Below are positions 11,257-21,352 of a DNA stretch of 64,000 bases, one piece after another. This DNA is from Aaosphaeria pasadenensis (Eukaryota; Ascomycota; Dothideomycetes; Pleosporales): positions 124,001 to 188,000 of the forward strand of contig JAKLMB010000036.1 in NCBI GenBank assembly GCA_022813625.1, in the 5' to 3' direction. The position numbers and the translations under genes were made by a program. Position 1 is the stretch's first letter, and the number at the start of each line of letters is the position of its first letter. A model generated the notes under the pieces. That model ran no database searches and was not told the DNA's origin. It was given only the letters and a program-made list of their open reading frames with translations.

Positions 11257-12297
11257 CTAGAATAGAAACAGCAGAGCAATAAGCATAGCTAGAAAGACAT
11301 TGGAGGTTGTGGCCTGTATGTGCGTTCCTAGGGATTTGGTCCCCGGGGATTTATAACCTTCGGGTGCAGCAGGTGGCTGCATCGTTGCGCTTTTGTCAAA
11401 CTTTTCGGCCTTCACATGAAGGGCATAGTCGTTTGCCTGGGTCAAATAAACTCTGCCATCTCGTTCAGCGAATACGTATGCCGCTTGAAAGAATGGCAAT
11501 CCAAGAATGGCTTTATTGCTGTTCTTCTCGTCCCCAGAGACTCTACATCTGGTATTGTTGGCGATCAGGTAATCTTGAATAACAATAGTAAAAGTAGAGT
11601 CGTTGTCCAGCGGCGTGACATGAAGGCTTGTGCAGTTATGGCCTTTTGGGAGGATAATGGCCGAGCTCGTGAAGTCAACAACCACAGTCATGTTTGAGTC
11701 AACATCGCCTGTCTTGTTGATGCTGTGTAAGTTGGCGAGCATCTCGAAAGTACCATTACTCAGAAAAGATTCCTTGAAACCAAGATCGATCCACGAAGTT
11801 GCGTTGACCCGATTGGCGTCATAATTCCCGTTCAGGGAAACCGATCCATTCCACGTTTTTTCGCGGCCTATGGTGATACCAAAGGGAACAGTCGGAATAT
11901 ATGCTGGTTGAGATTCGTAGCCTTTCACAACAAATGCTTTGAGGCTGGCGTTGAGACCTAAAGTAACGGATCCGTCGTCTGAGTCTGTGGTGAGAAATAC
12001 CGGTGGTGCCACCGCGTCTACGATGACATTATCATCTATGAAGGTTCTGTTGGTCGGTGCAGTATCGTTTATAAAAATGCGAAACATTTCCAGTGTAGTA
12101 AACATGTCAGCAGTACCTATGCTAGGTATCGTTGGTACTTCGGGCAACGAAGAGGACTCGTCCGAAGGCCCATAGATAGGAAAGGCATATGGGTAAAGTG
12201 GGGGTGGCTCTGTGTAAAAACGATCATGGACAGCTGATGAAAGGTCCATAGTAATCAAAAGCACCGATAGAAGAAGGCTGCTAGGTGATAATTGCAT
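11257..12297 (-). CDS. Secreted aspartic-protease-like protein, apparently inactive (paralogue B)
   Basis: One exon, 346 residues, same strand and architecture as the gene at 9715. A signal peptide (SLLLSVLLITMDLSSA) is followed by a PPPLYPYAFPIYGPSDE segment nearly shared with paralogue A. Pepsin-like landmarks are GSVSLNGNYDANRV, VVVDFTSSAIILP at the expected second active site (D-F-T instead of D-T/S-G), and AILGLPFFQAAYVFAERDG. The lobe bearing the first catalytic Asp is absent. The tail SNVFLAMLIALLFLF with no basic residues after it fits a GPI-attachment signal better than paralogue A does. The two genes clearly arose by tandem duplication and have since diverged, yet both keep the frame and cell-surface signals, so they are probably under selection. 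Confidence 0.8.
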   Translation of the reverse strand: MQLSPSSLLLSVLLITMDLSSAVHDRFYTEPPPLYPYAFPIYGPSDESSSLPEVPTIPSIGTADMFTTLEMFRIFINDTAPTNRTFIDDNVIVDAVAPPVFLTTDSDDGSVTLGLNASLKAFVVKGYESQPAYIPTVPFGITIGREKTWNGSVSLNGNYDANRVNATSWIDLGFKESFLSNGTFEMLANLHSINKTGDVDSNMTVVVDFTSSAIILPKGHNCTSLHVTPLDNDSTFTIVIQDYLIANNTRCRVSGDEKNSNKAILGLPFFQAAYVFAERDGRVYLTQANDYALHVKAEKFDKSATMQPPAAPEGYKSPGTKSLGTHIQATTSNVFLAMLIALLFLF

Positions 12298-12522
12298 AAT
12301 GTGGGATCAAGATTGGAATTGGAACAGAAAGGCGGGTGCAGGAACTTGGCCAGATGACAGTAGTGAGGAAGGTCTGTCTATACATCGTATTTATCTTCCC
12401 TCACCAAGCCATCTTATGTGACAAAATGCGGCACAGCGGGCCCAATGTGAAACATTTCATTCCATCTATATGAGATGTGCTCAGGCTGGTACTCGTCTCG
12501 TAGCCGCGCGACAGGGAGCTTG

Positions 12523-12816
12523 TTAGTCGCTAGGCTCAATTGGGATCGCAGTTGCAGCCTCATAAATAGGAATCCCACTGCCACTACTCCGTGCATCACT
12601 TCTCTTCTGATACGCAATGCCAGATTCGACATCCGGGAATTTGCAACGAAATGTCAATCTCTTTGAAATATCCTGCCTATAATCGAAAACTACCTTGTCT
12701 CCTTCACGAATGGTTGCAATACCAAACGGCCCCAAACGGCAACCTGAAGCAGACACACAGCTGACAACTTCGTCCATCATGTCATGTATAATTTGCATGC
12801 TTTCATGGCATGTCAC
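12523..12816 (-). CDS. Possible small hypothetical protein
   Basis: An open frame of 97 residues on the minus strand, with a plausibly structured stretch (GPFGIATIREGDKVVFDY, then TFRCKFPD). No family recognised, no signal peptide at the available ATG; an upstream exon supplying the N-terminus is possible but I could not fix one. It may be a small secreted protein whose first exon I missed, a relic, or chance. Confidence 0.25.
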   Translation of the reverse strand: MTCHESMQIIHDMMDEVVSCVSASGCRLGPFGIATIREGDKVVFDYRQDISKRLTFRCKFPDVESGIAYQKRSDARSSGSGIPIYEAATAIPIEPSD

Positions 12817-13239
12817 GCCTCATCATGAGGTTTCAGGGCGCTCCTGCGAGAACATGCCTCGCCACCAGGGAAGTAATCCATACTGTCTCTTCTGGCGCCT
12901 ATCGCAGTGCTCAGGCTTCGCCGCTGTGTAGACTAACTCCGAGATATATTGGGAAAAACGTCCCTCAAATCAATTGAAAGTACGGCGTAGGGTTTTGAAT
13001 TGATCATTGTCCCAGAAGGACTCCGTCTATACCATGGAGGTCACAGCAAGGCTTTGGAGGCACCCAGTTGCTTTGTTGCTTGCGTTAGAATATCTATAAA
13101 ATCATGTGAATCATGTTTCTGTAGAAATGTAGCTCAAACTCATCCTACCATCTACACTTTCTGGTGGATCTGTAGTCTCTTCCACTGACTTAGACAATTC
13201 TCGATTGGTGGCTCTTTGTGGACCTGTAGCCGCTTCAGT

Positions 13240-16200
13240 ATGAGATCATTCACGGGTCTAGCCTTCCCATCACTATGTTTTTCGGCAGCACTTGCGGTAC
13301 CAGAGAAATCAACAACTCCACTATCTCTCCTTCCCAACGTGCCACAACCCATTGTCCCCAGAGCGGATGGAGAAAGCGACTACTTCAACTTGAGACTACA
13401 ACCCCAATTCCTCAAGCATGGAGACTGGGTCGATTTTGATTGCGGAGGATACGAGAAAGAAACCAGTGGCACTGGAATCTGGAATACTACTCATGGTTCC
13501 GGTATACAAGTCTATCTACTTACAGATACAAGAACGAGTTATGTGATGCTAACGACCCCCCAGAGGCGTTTGAAGACCTGATAAAGGCTTGGAACCAGCC
13601 GGATCGACTGACGCTTTACCCTAACTTCTCCTTTTCTACCTTCATATGGAGCGTATTTCACCAACAGACGCAGAGGGATGTTGACTGCGGAAACATCTTA
13701 CCCTATAGCATTTGTGCGGTGCCGAAGCCCTGCGGGGGCGAGGCAAAAGAGTTCTTTCTGCCACCTGGTGGGACAGCTATAATCAACTCTATAGTCTCAC
13801 TGTACACTGTAAGTGCAAAATCTGTTCGATTCATGCAGAACTATGCTTACTACAAAGATCTTTCTGGAACGTGGACAAGCGCTGCTGGACACCGCAAACT
13901 TTATCGAGCGGACATTATCCTCTGTCGTTGAAATCTTCGCCCCGGTAAAGGACGAGAACGCTGCGCTATCTAAAGGCGAACTTGCACTTGGTTTCATCGA
14001 AGTTGGCCTGGAACTCGTTTCAGCTGGTAGCATGAGCTCAAGTATGGCGCCTTTTGTGAAGCCATGTACGCACAAATTAACCTGTATCAGTTTACCAGAG
14101 TTTCAAACAAATTGAGAAATATTCGGAAGCCTTGAGTTCGATCAAACAGGCTGTAGAGGTGGGGGTTAGTATGACAGCACTTGGCTTTTAATACGCCAAA
14201 ACAGTACACCCGTAGGTATCCAATCTCCCGTACATACGTGTAGTCCGCTTATTTTAAACACAGACCTCAGACAGCTGAAGAGTTCAACACCATGCTCAAG
14301 GAGCTACTGATGCAGTACAAAAAACGCCTGACCGATAACAATCAAGAGATCTTACAGAGGCTCATTTCGGGTAATCCTGCGTCTATTGATAGCCTGATCC
14401 CTCTGTTCGGATCGGGTGCGCTGTTGGACTATACGGCTGCTGATCAATCGCAACATGATCGCAATATCAACTTCACGAAGAATGCATTAGAGTCTGGTCA
14501 GCGGCTTCTGTGGGCCACCATGGTCAAGTCAGCTTGGGCCATATCCTCCAAGAAAATTCGCCCTTTCATTCTGTGAGTATTGTGTAGAAAGACATGCTTC
14601 AGAGGCTCATTGCTACAGGTACATCGAAGCAAAGGAACATAAATGTGATGGATCGGTCCCAAAGTCTTTGCGTGGGTTGATGAGTGAAGACACAGCCAAG
14701 AAATCTTCATGGTGCGACCCAAGGTTCGTAATAACATGTCCCGTGCATTCAGCTTTCAATTAACCATTCCAGCGGCAACACATGGTATCTCCTGAGTGGC
14801 AATGATAAAAAGGGCATTACAAATGCTATGGATGTATTTGCTTTTGAAGCAATCGATGGAGGTAACTCCGAGACGCTCAATGGGGAAACGGATGTCATAC
14901 CTTGGAGTTTTCATTTCTCGTAAGACTCTTTCCATTCATCTTCGCCGTTTAAGCTAATCAGTCATATGTAGTGATATATTCGTCAGCGCATTTACAGGAT
15001 TCAAAGACAACGGAAATATGAACGGATATGTACGTTGATCTTTTGTAACGATGTTACTCTTCACTGATAAGATCTAGGAGATGAATCCTCGAAGCGGTCT
15101 AGTTGGAAAAGACGACATGACAGTTGAAGATCTCGGTGGATTACCTATGTTGGGTGGCATAAGAACTCCAGGTATATCTGCACATTCTGCACTGCTTTGG
15201 AGAAATTTGAACATTTGCTGAGTTTAATCATAGGTTTCTTCAATTTTCCTATATGTTTCGATTACAATGAGGTTTTGGGCAACCTCAGATTTGACGGCAC
15301 AAAGAAGGCCCCACTGTGTGGAGTTAAGCCCCAGCGCCCGAAAGAACTGGGTGGGTATGAGTCTAAAGGTTATGCTCCAGGAGTATGTAAAGTCTGGGTC
15401 AAACAGTAAGCACGATCGATTTCTCGCCCTCAAGCCTACTCTCGTTGACTGAAAAAACCTCAGGTGGTCCAAAGACAAGAAATCCGACAACAAGCTCGAC
15501 GAATACCAAACCGAGATCAAAATATACGACGCCAACGGCGACGAAGCCGGCTCCGCAGCCAAAGACGCAGGCGACGACCCGCGAGTGGTAGTAAACAGCC
15601 TGCTACCTTACGACCTCATCGTCAACACATGGGGCAACGGAGAAAAGGGCGATAACCACGCGATGATCGAGTTCTGGTACTCGGATCAGTGGTGGCTGTC
15701 CATTGACCAGGAGCACAAGTGCGACTTCGACAAGTGGAAGGGCCGTGACAGGTCTGGGAACTGCTTCTTCAATTGCCCGCGACCTGTCGAGGGTGAGGAT
15801 CCGCTGCCTTCTGCGATTGCGAATAGGGTTCCTGCTGAGCCGCTCGAGACGGCAATTCCTGGAACTGTTACATATGCTCCAGGACCTTTACCAACGCCAG
15901 CACCAGCACCCTCCTCAGACGTATTCAAGAAGGGATGGTGCACCATGCATGTCATTCATCACCAAAAGGTCGATGGTCATGATTTCGAGATTGAAGTATT
16001 TCTTTTCGATGCTGGAGAGAAAGTGGTCGGATACACAGGACGGGCCTTTGCACAGCCTTACAAACCTGTCCCAGTGAAGCCCGTTGTTGGCGAGACACCG
16101 TATGCTACCGATCTCGTCGTGTGGGTAGGTGACGTTGATAAGGATCCGATCTCATTCAAGTACAAGGAGAAGGTGTTCAACAGTGCGGATGGGACGTGTA

Positions 16201-16259
16201 AAGAGGGGAAGTATGATCACAATGAGAGGAGGATGGACTGCGGGTTTACGTGCGATTGA
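13240..16259 (+). CDS. Secreted protein related to the C-terminal region of class V chitinases (no GH18 domain)
   Basis: Twelve exons give a closed frame of 816 residues: 13240-13501, 13564-13808, 13858-14041, 14091-14158, 14205-14215, 14264-14572, 14619-14723, 14773-14919, 14972-15029, 15078-15171, 15234-15405, 15464-16259. Introns are 46-62 nt. The fifth exon is an 11 nt microexon required to keep the frame. An alternative donor for the fourth exon at 14165 would add two residues. The N-terminus MRSFTGLAFPSLCFSAALA is a signal peptide. The downstream part resembles the non-catalytic C-terminal region of large fungal chitinases that are compared with killer-toxin subunits: the NTWGNGEKGDNHAMIEFWYS segment and a second Cys-rich module from WCTMHVIHHQK to MDCGFTCD, joined by a Pro-rich linker (about 15830-15920). 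No GH18 catalytic DxxDxDxE motif or LysM/CBM18 domain is visible. Extracellular role unknown. Confidence 0.75.
14205..14215 (+). other. 11 nt microexon
   Basis: Between a CAG acceptor ending at 14204 and a GTATCC donor at 14216. Including it changes phase 0 to phase 2 and lets the chitinase-C-like reading frame continue into PQTAEEFNTM; skipping it would break the frame. Inferred from frame logic, not from transcripts. Confidence 0.5.
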
Positions 16260-18351
16260 GCGCTCTTTTGTTGTAGATATACCACCGATGAAGTTTTGGG
16301 ATAATGCGCTTTTTACGTCCTTTAGATCTTTGGTTTGTTTCTCATTTAGATTCTTACAATCCTATCACTGGGCTCACTGCTCTAAACCTCGCGTTGTTAC
16401 AGAGTTGCTTTCTTGTTTTACACGAACTTACTTCTTTTCATCTATTCTGATCTCTAAAGTATCTTATAGTCCTGAAAATACACTTGAATGGATCTACTGG
16501 GCCTATGTCTCTCAAGATCACTGCAAAACTGACATCCAAGTCCTTCACAACAATCACGTCCCTCTTATTCCAACGACGCAGTTTCGCCAATTCCTATTAT
16601 CACTGTGCATTTTATGCTAGTACTCAAAAGCCTCAATCCGCCCTATCTACCTTCACGTCCCACCTCTCAGGAAAGCCGCTCTCTACGGCGTAGACACCTT
16701 CCAAACACCAGTATATTGAATCGTATGCTCACAAGACCATCTACTACATCATCTCCGTGCATCGTGCCGTATCCACAGACCCCAGTTCTCCAACATTGAC
16801 AAGCATTCCCCCAACTCCCACACGCCTCGAACATAATCACCATGCCGTAGACATACCTCACATCCCAAACCACCACCCACATCCGTATACACGCATGCAC
16901 ACCACATATCAACCCCCCGAAAATCAGCCTCATACCAATAGCACACCTAAGCTATACAGACCCACCCACATCCAATACAAGCTTCTCACCTTCCCCTCTC
17001 AGCGGCCTTGTTAAGCGCCCACAACCCCTACCCATCTTCGTCCCTCAGTCCCTCACAATCCTAACCCAGACGAACCCCCTCTCCCCGATCTACAGAGCGT
17101 AGGCACGTCAGGCTAGCCACTTGCTAGAATCATCTATCGTTGAACCTTAAGGAGTTCTACTACAACGTATCAGACAGAGGCTGTAAATGTACGTATTAAT
17201 TTCTTCCCTTTGTACAATAGTATACCACACATCACACACCGCATTGCGCGTGCAGCGCAAAGGGGAGGGCCATGCTACGCCGCACCCGCCGCACAGGACC
17301 GCATAGCTCGACTCTCCGTACCTTACCGCAAAAGGGGATAACCAGCGCAACAACACCCTCCCCCTCTCTCTATCATAACACATGCAAATGTACGTTACGA
17401 AAGCAAAACCTACGCCGCACGCTCACCGATTACAAACACCTCACCGATGAACCACCGACAGATATGAACCTCGTAAACTTAATGAACTCTCTGTCAATGC
17501 AGCTAGCAGCATGGCGCCGAATGAGTATAGCTTTCCTCTCACTTTCCCCTCTTTTCATATTTCGTGTTTATTTTCGCTCGTGAAGACTCGGACTGTTGAT
17601 TTCAAATTACACCCGACACGGCGGGATAGGAGGTAGGATGTGAAGGGTGGGGAGGCGGAAAAGGTAGCGATGCAGCGATGTGGCACAGCAAGACATCCCT
17701 ACCCTGCACTCCACTCCAACTACGGTCGATTTCTGCGCTTACTGTCCGCGTAAGGACCGAGGCGGAATTTCCGCGTGAGGGAGTGTGTGAAGTGAAGTGC
17801 AAGTGAAGTGAAGTGAAGTGTGAGGTGAAGTGTGAGGTGAAGTGTGAGGTGAAGTGTGAGGTGAAGTGTGAGGTGAAGTGTGAGGTGAAGTGAGAAGTGA
17901 AGTGAAGTGTGAAGTGAAGTGAAGTAATAGCAGGAACAGCGTTAGGACAATAACGACGCAATATGAAGGGTGGTAATTTAGATGCACTATTGGACGACTG
18001 CCTTGTCAACGATAGTCAACGCTGGAGGTCGTCGTGCTTTATCGTTTTACTTGCACGGTAGCTGGCTGTTCGATTTCTGCTCGATGGGTTTTTGTGCAGT
18101 GCGTCCTGGTGTATATGGATTTGAAATCTTACCTACAGACAGCAAGGAAAGTGTGTGTTCAACGACAGAGCGAACGGCATGGCATGAATGTATGCAAAAA
18201 TGCGTATTTTGGTATTCCTCACGGTTCGGTGAACACATGCCTATCGCGTCTCTATATGCCTCATCTCTCTCCACTAATCATTTTTCTTCTTCCATCGTCG
18301 TGATCTATCACATAGACAGACAGATGTAGATTGTCAACCCGTTTCCCTCCC
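16260..18351. other. Intergenic with minisatellite; no gene recognised
   Basis: A 2.1 kb stretch between the 3' ends of two convergent genes. It holds pyrimidine-rich and CA-rich low-complexity DNA (about 16640-17100) and a 12 bp minisatellite (see separate entry). The long open frames across the minisatellite are by-products of its 12 bp period. Confidence 0.6.
17821..17892 (+). repeat. 12 bp minisatellite, six perfect copies
   Basis: Unit TGAGGTGAAGTG repeated head to tail six times, each copy starting at 17821, 17833, 17845, 17857, 17869 and 17881. Degenerate AAGTG-type copies extend the array to about 17790-17925. Confidence 0.95.
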
Positions 18352-20573
18352 TCAAAACGGCCACCACCACCTCTTCTCCTTCTTCTCAAACTGCTCCAGC
18401 AACCCAGGCCTAATCCCCTCGACCTCCACCCTCTCCTTTCCCTTCCCCTTGGCCGGAAGCTCTGAATCCTTATCGAAAAACACCACAATAACCGTCGTAT
18501 CGTCGACGGCATTCCGCACCCAGGGGGCGTCGCGCTGCACGAGCCCGTGGAACAGATTCTTGCGCGTCCCGCCCAGCGCGTTGCGCGCGAGACACACGGC
18601 CGCGTTCTCGTCCTCGACGGAGAAGTAAGGCGGTTCGGCGCGCCACTGGACCTCGCCGTCCGTGACGGTGACGCCGGATTCGAGGACGTCCGGGATGGGG
18701 TATTGCGGGGGGGAGGGGGCGGATGGGTTGTCGCGGACGAAGCCGGCGCCCTGGGAGCGCGCGGTCAGCCAGGAGGAGACGAGAGCGACGGCGTCGGCGG
18801 AGGAGATGCGGTCCCAGAGGCCGTCCGAGGCGAGGATCATGAAGTCGGAGCGGGGGGTGTGGGCTGGGGACGCGGAGGACTGCGAGGACGCGGGGTGTCG
18901 GATGATGTCGGTCTCTGTGATGACGGGTTCGGCGGTGAGGTAGGGTGGCGTGCGGCTTTTGGGTCGGGGCGCGGTGCCGAAGTGGTTGGTTTGGGCTTTG
19001 GTGACGAGGTCGTTGGGCCATTTCCAGCGGTGGTCGCCGAAGGCTCGCGTCACGGCGAGGCCGAGGAGGCGGCCGGAGTCGGGGTCGAGGATGTCGTCTT
19101 CTTCCGGGTGCTCGGCCTGGATGCGAGAGACTTCGTCCTTGTTGAAGCCGGTCTGGTCGGTGGAGAGTGGCATGCAGACGTACTTCTGCTCGACGGGGTC
19201 CCAGCGGCCGAGGACGGCGCGGGAGTCTCCCACGCAGGCCACGCGCAGTTTGGAGGTTTGCGGGTCGAACATGGACAAGAGGGCACAGCTTCCGGCCATT
19301 GCGTTCTCGATATCTCGACAGCCGATGGGAGAGGCGGGAGGGCTCCAGGAGACAGCCTTCTTAGCTTGTGACCTGTAAGATAGTTAGCGATATACCAAAC
19401 GAACAATGTCCAGACGAAAGAGTCAACCTACATCAGATAATCATCCGCATTGAGGAAAGTCTGCGAAATGTTCTTCAGGATGGCATCAGGACCACTAAGC
19501 TCATCGAGATAGCAAAGCGAGAGCGAGACATGTGGAATCAACGTCTTCTGCAGCCAGAACGACGTCTGTGAACCTCTGTAAACAACCACCAACGTCAGCA
19601 ATCAAACCCTGGACAAGAAAATCCAAGAAGATACACATACGCATGCCCGTCGTAAACCCCCCAATAGTTCCACGGCTTTCCCCCGACACCAGGAGACGTC
19701 CCAAACGCGAAGTAATCCTCCTACCACATATCGTCAGTTCACTTCACTTCACTCACTCCACCTTCTCCTCTGCCAACTCCAGAGGAAACTCACACAAGGA
19801 TCATTACTCCTCCACCGACACCCATGCGTCTCCGGCAACCCGCTCTCCTCCCTCTCCCCCCTCCCCTTCTCCCACCAACTCCCCTCCCCCACCTTCCCAC
19901 CCTTCTTCCCACCAACCTCAACAACCACCCTCTCCCCCCCCTCCACCGCCCTCTCGAGCGCCAGCGTATCCTCCCTAACCCCCCGACTCCCCACCGACCA
20001 ACCCCCAGCCAGGAACGGAAAAGCCAAGTCCGCAACCTCCTGGAACCTAGGCTGCCTCACCATCTCCGCCTCCGCGAGTTGCGCCTGCACGTACTGCGCG
20101 ACCTGGGCCGGCGAATCGAACATCCACACGGGCGCGGACCCCTGGTTTTCGGGAAAGGCGACGTGCACGCGCTCTTCCCAGTGGGGCGCGACGTCGATTT
20201 CGAAGACGCCGAAGGCCCAGAGGGCGACGGGGAGGGCGAGGATCGCGAGGAGGGTTTTGCCCCAGGGGAAGCGGGATTGGAGGATGTGTGGGGGGAGGGA
20301 TGGTGCTGGGTCGTCGTTGGGGCGGCGGGTGAAGAGGAGGATGTGGTTGATGTCTCTTCTTCTTCTTCTCGAGCCGTGGATCCAATGGCTTGATGTCGAT
20401 GTCGATGTTGATGTCGACGATGTTGATATCTCACGTGACGACTCTGTCCTCCTGCACCGCGCCTGGGCCTGGATGATATCTCTTAAACTGCTGCATCGCG
20501 GTGCTCGCAGTAGCGCTCTGCTGGTCGGGTAGACGGCAGCTGCGGCAGCGCACCTCCATCTTGCGGCCAGCAT
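18352..20573 (-). CDS. Mitochondrial PP2C-type protein phosphatase, Ptc5-like (pyruvate dehydrogenase phosphatase)
   Basis: Four exons (20573-19794, 19720-19641, 19575-19432, 19372-18352) encode 674 residues. The Arg/Ala-rich N-terminus (residues 1-50, no acids at first) looks like a mitochondrial presequence, and LLAILALPVALWAFGVF near residue 115 is a single membrane anchor. PP2C motifs occur in order: CEDYFAFG (metal Asp), WGVYDGHA at about 280-287, ACVGDSRAVLG, AVTRAFGDHRWKW, ASDGLWDRISSADAV and the final DDTTVIVVFF. This order, the membrane anchor and the length fit the yeast Ptc5 group, which dephosphorylates and activates the pyruvate dehydrogenase E1 alpha subunit. A long GC-rich insert with DNPSAPSPPQYP lies between the last motifs. 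An Asp replaces the usual Asn of the terminal DN motif. Assignment to Ptc5 rather than another mitochondrial PP2C is inference. Confidence 0.85.
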
Positions 20574-21352
20574 GATGTGTATCTTGTTAGATTTGGGGGA
20601 TATTCTACTAACAAGGGGACTTTGATGTTGTTATATTTTGTTGGATGTCGGAGAAGCTATGACGCACGGACCAGCGTTACACCAGAGGCTAGCAGGGGTG
20701 ATGGAGCGGAGGAACATCCGGTCACGTGGAGGGTTGGTTCACTCCTGGTACCGAATTGGTCGTTTACGGTATTAGGTATGCACGCGAGTCTGGATGACTT
20801 AAGCACAGAATCGTAATTATCACTCCAAAAGCATGTTAATGGCATCATATCGTAATCGTGTGTGAAAGTTCCTTATCTACAACTACTCTCACGCAGTTGA
20901 AGCGCTACCTACTTCCTCCCTATACACGCGTCCACATCTTCAGTATTCCGTACGCTCCATCCCGCCTTATTACCATGCCAGCCGGATCCTCCTATACCAA
21001 TCCCATATCATATCAGACAATAGAGGAGAAAGAGAGGAGAGTGGTTTGGCATACCCACGCGTATCCTTATTGTTGTCGTCCTAGGACTAGCCGAAAATGT
21101 AAATGCCGAAAGGGACCAGTGAAATCAAAACTTAGAACCCCAGTGTTATGCAAATCGAGAAAAGGGGACTGAAAAAGGGGATATTGGATATTGGATATCG
21201 GAAATAGTGAGCTCCCCATGATTGAGCGGCGTGTGCAGAGTTATAATGCGATAGTAGATAATTCACTCCTGCCTACCACTTGCATGGCTAATCGTTGCTG
21301 CTGCTTGAGAAAAGACAGAGGCTGAATGAGATTGATGTTCGTTGCTCGCTTG
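20574..21352. other. Intergenic, no gene recognised
   Basis: About 780 bp between the start of the PP2C gene and the end of the Vid30-like gene, both on the minus strand. It should contain the PP2C promoter. A small GATATTG duplication beside GATATC occurs at about 21180-21200. Confidence 0.5.

Noticed and set aside
17602..18009. Minus-strand frame coding HFTS-type repeats
   Set aside because: It is only a reading of the 12 bp minisatellite; flanks show no coding character.
18547..19371. Long plus-strand frame rich in Gly, Val and Glu
   Set aside because: Antisense shadow of the GC-rich final exon of the PP2C gene, whose catalytic motifs are on the minus strand.
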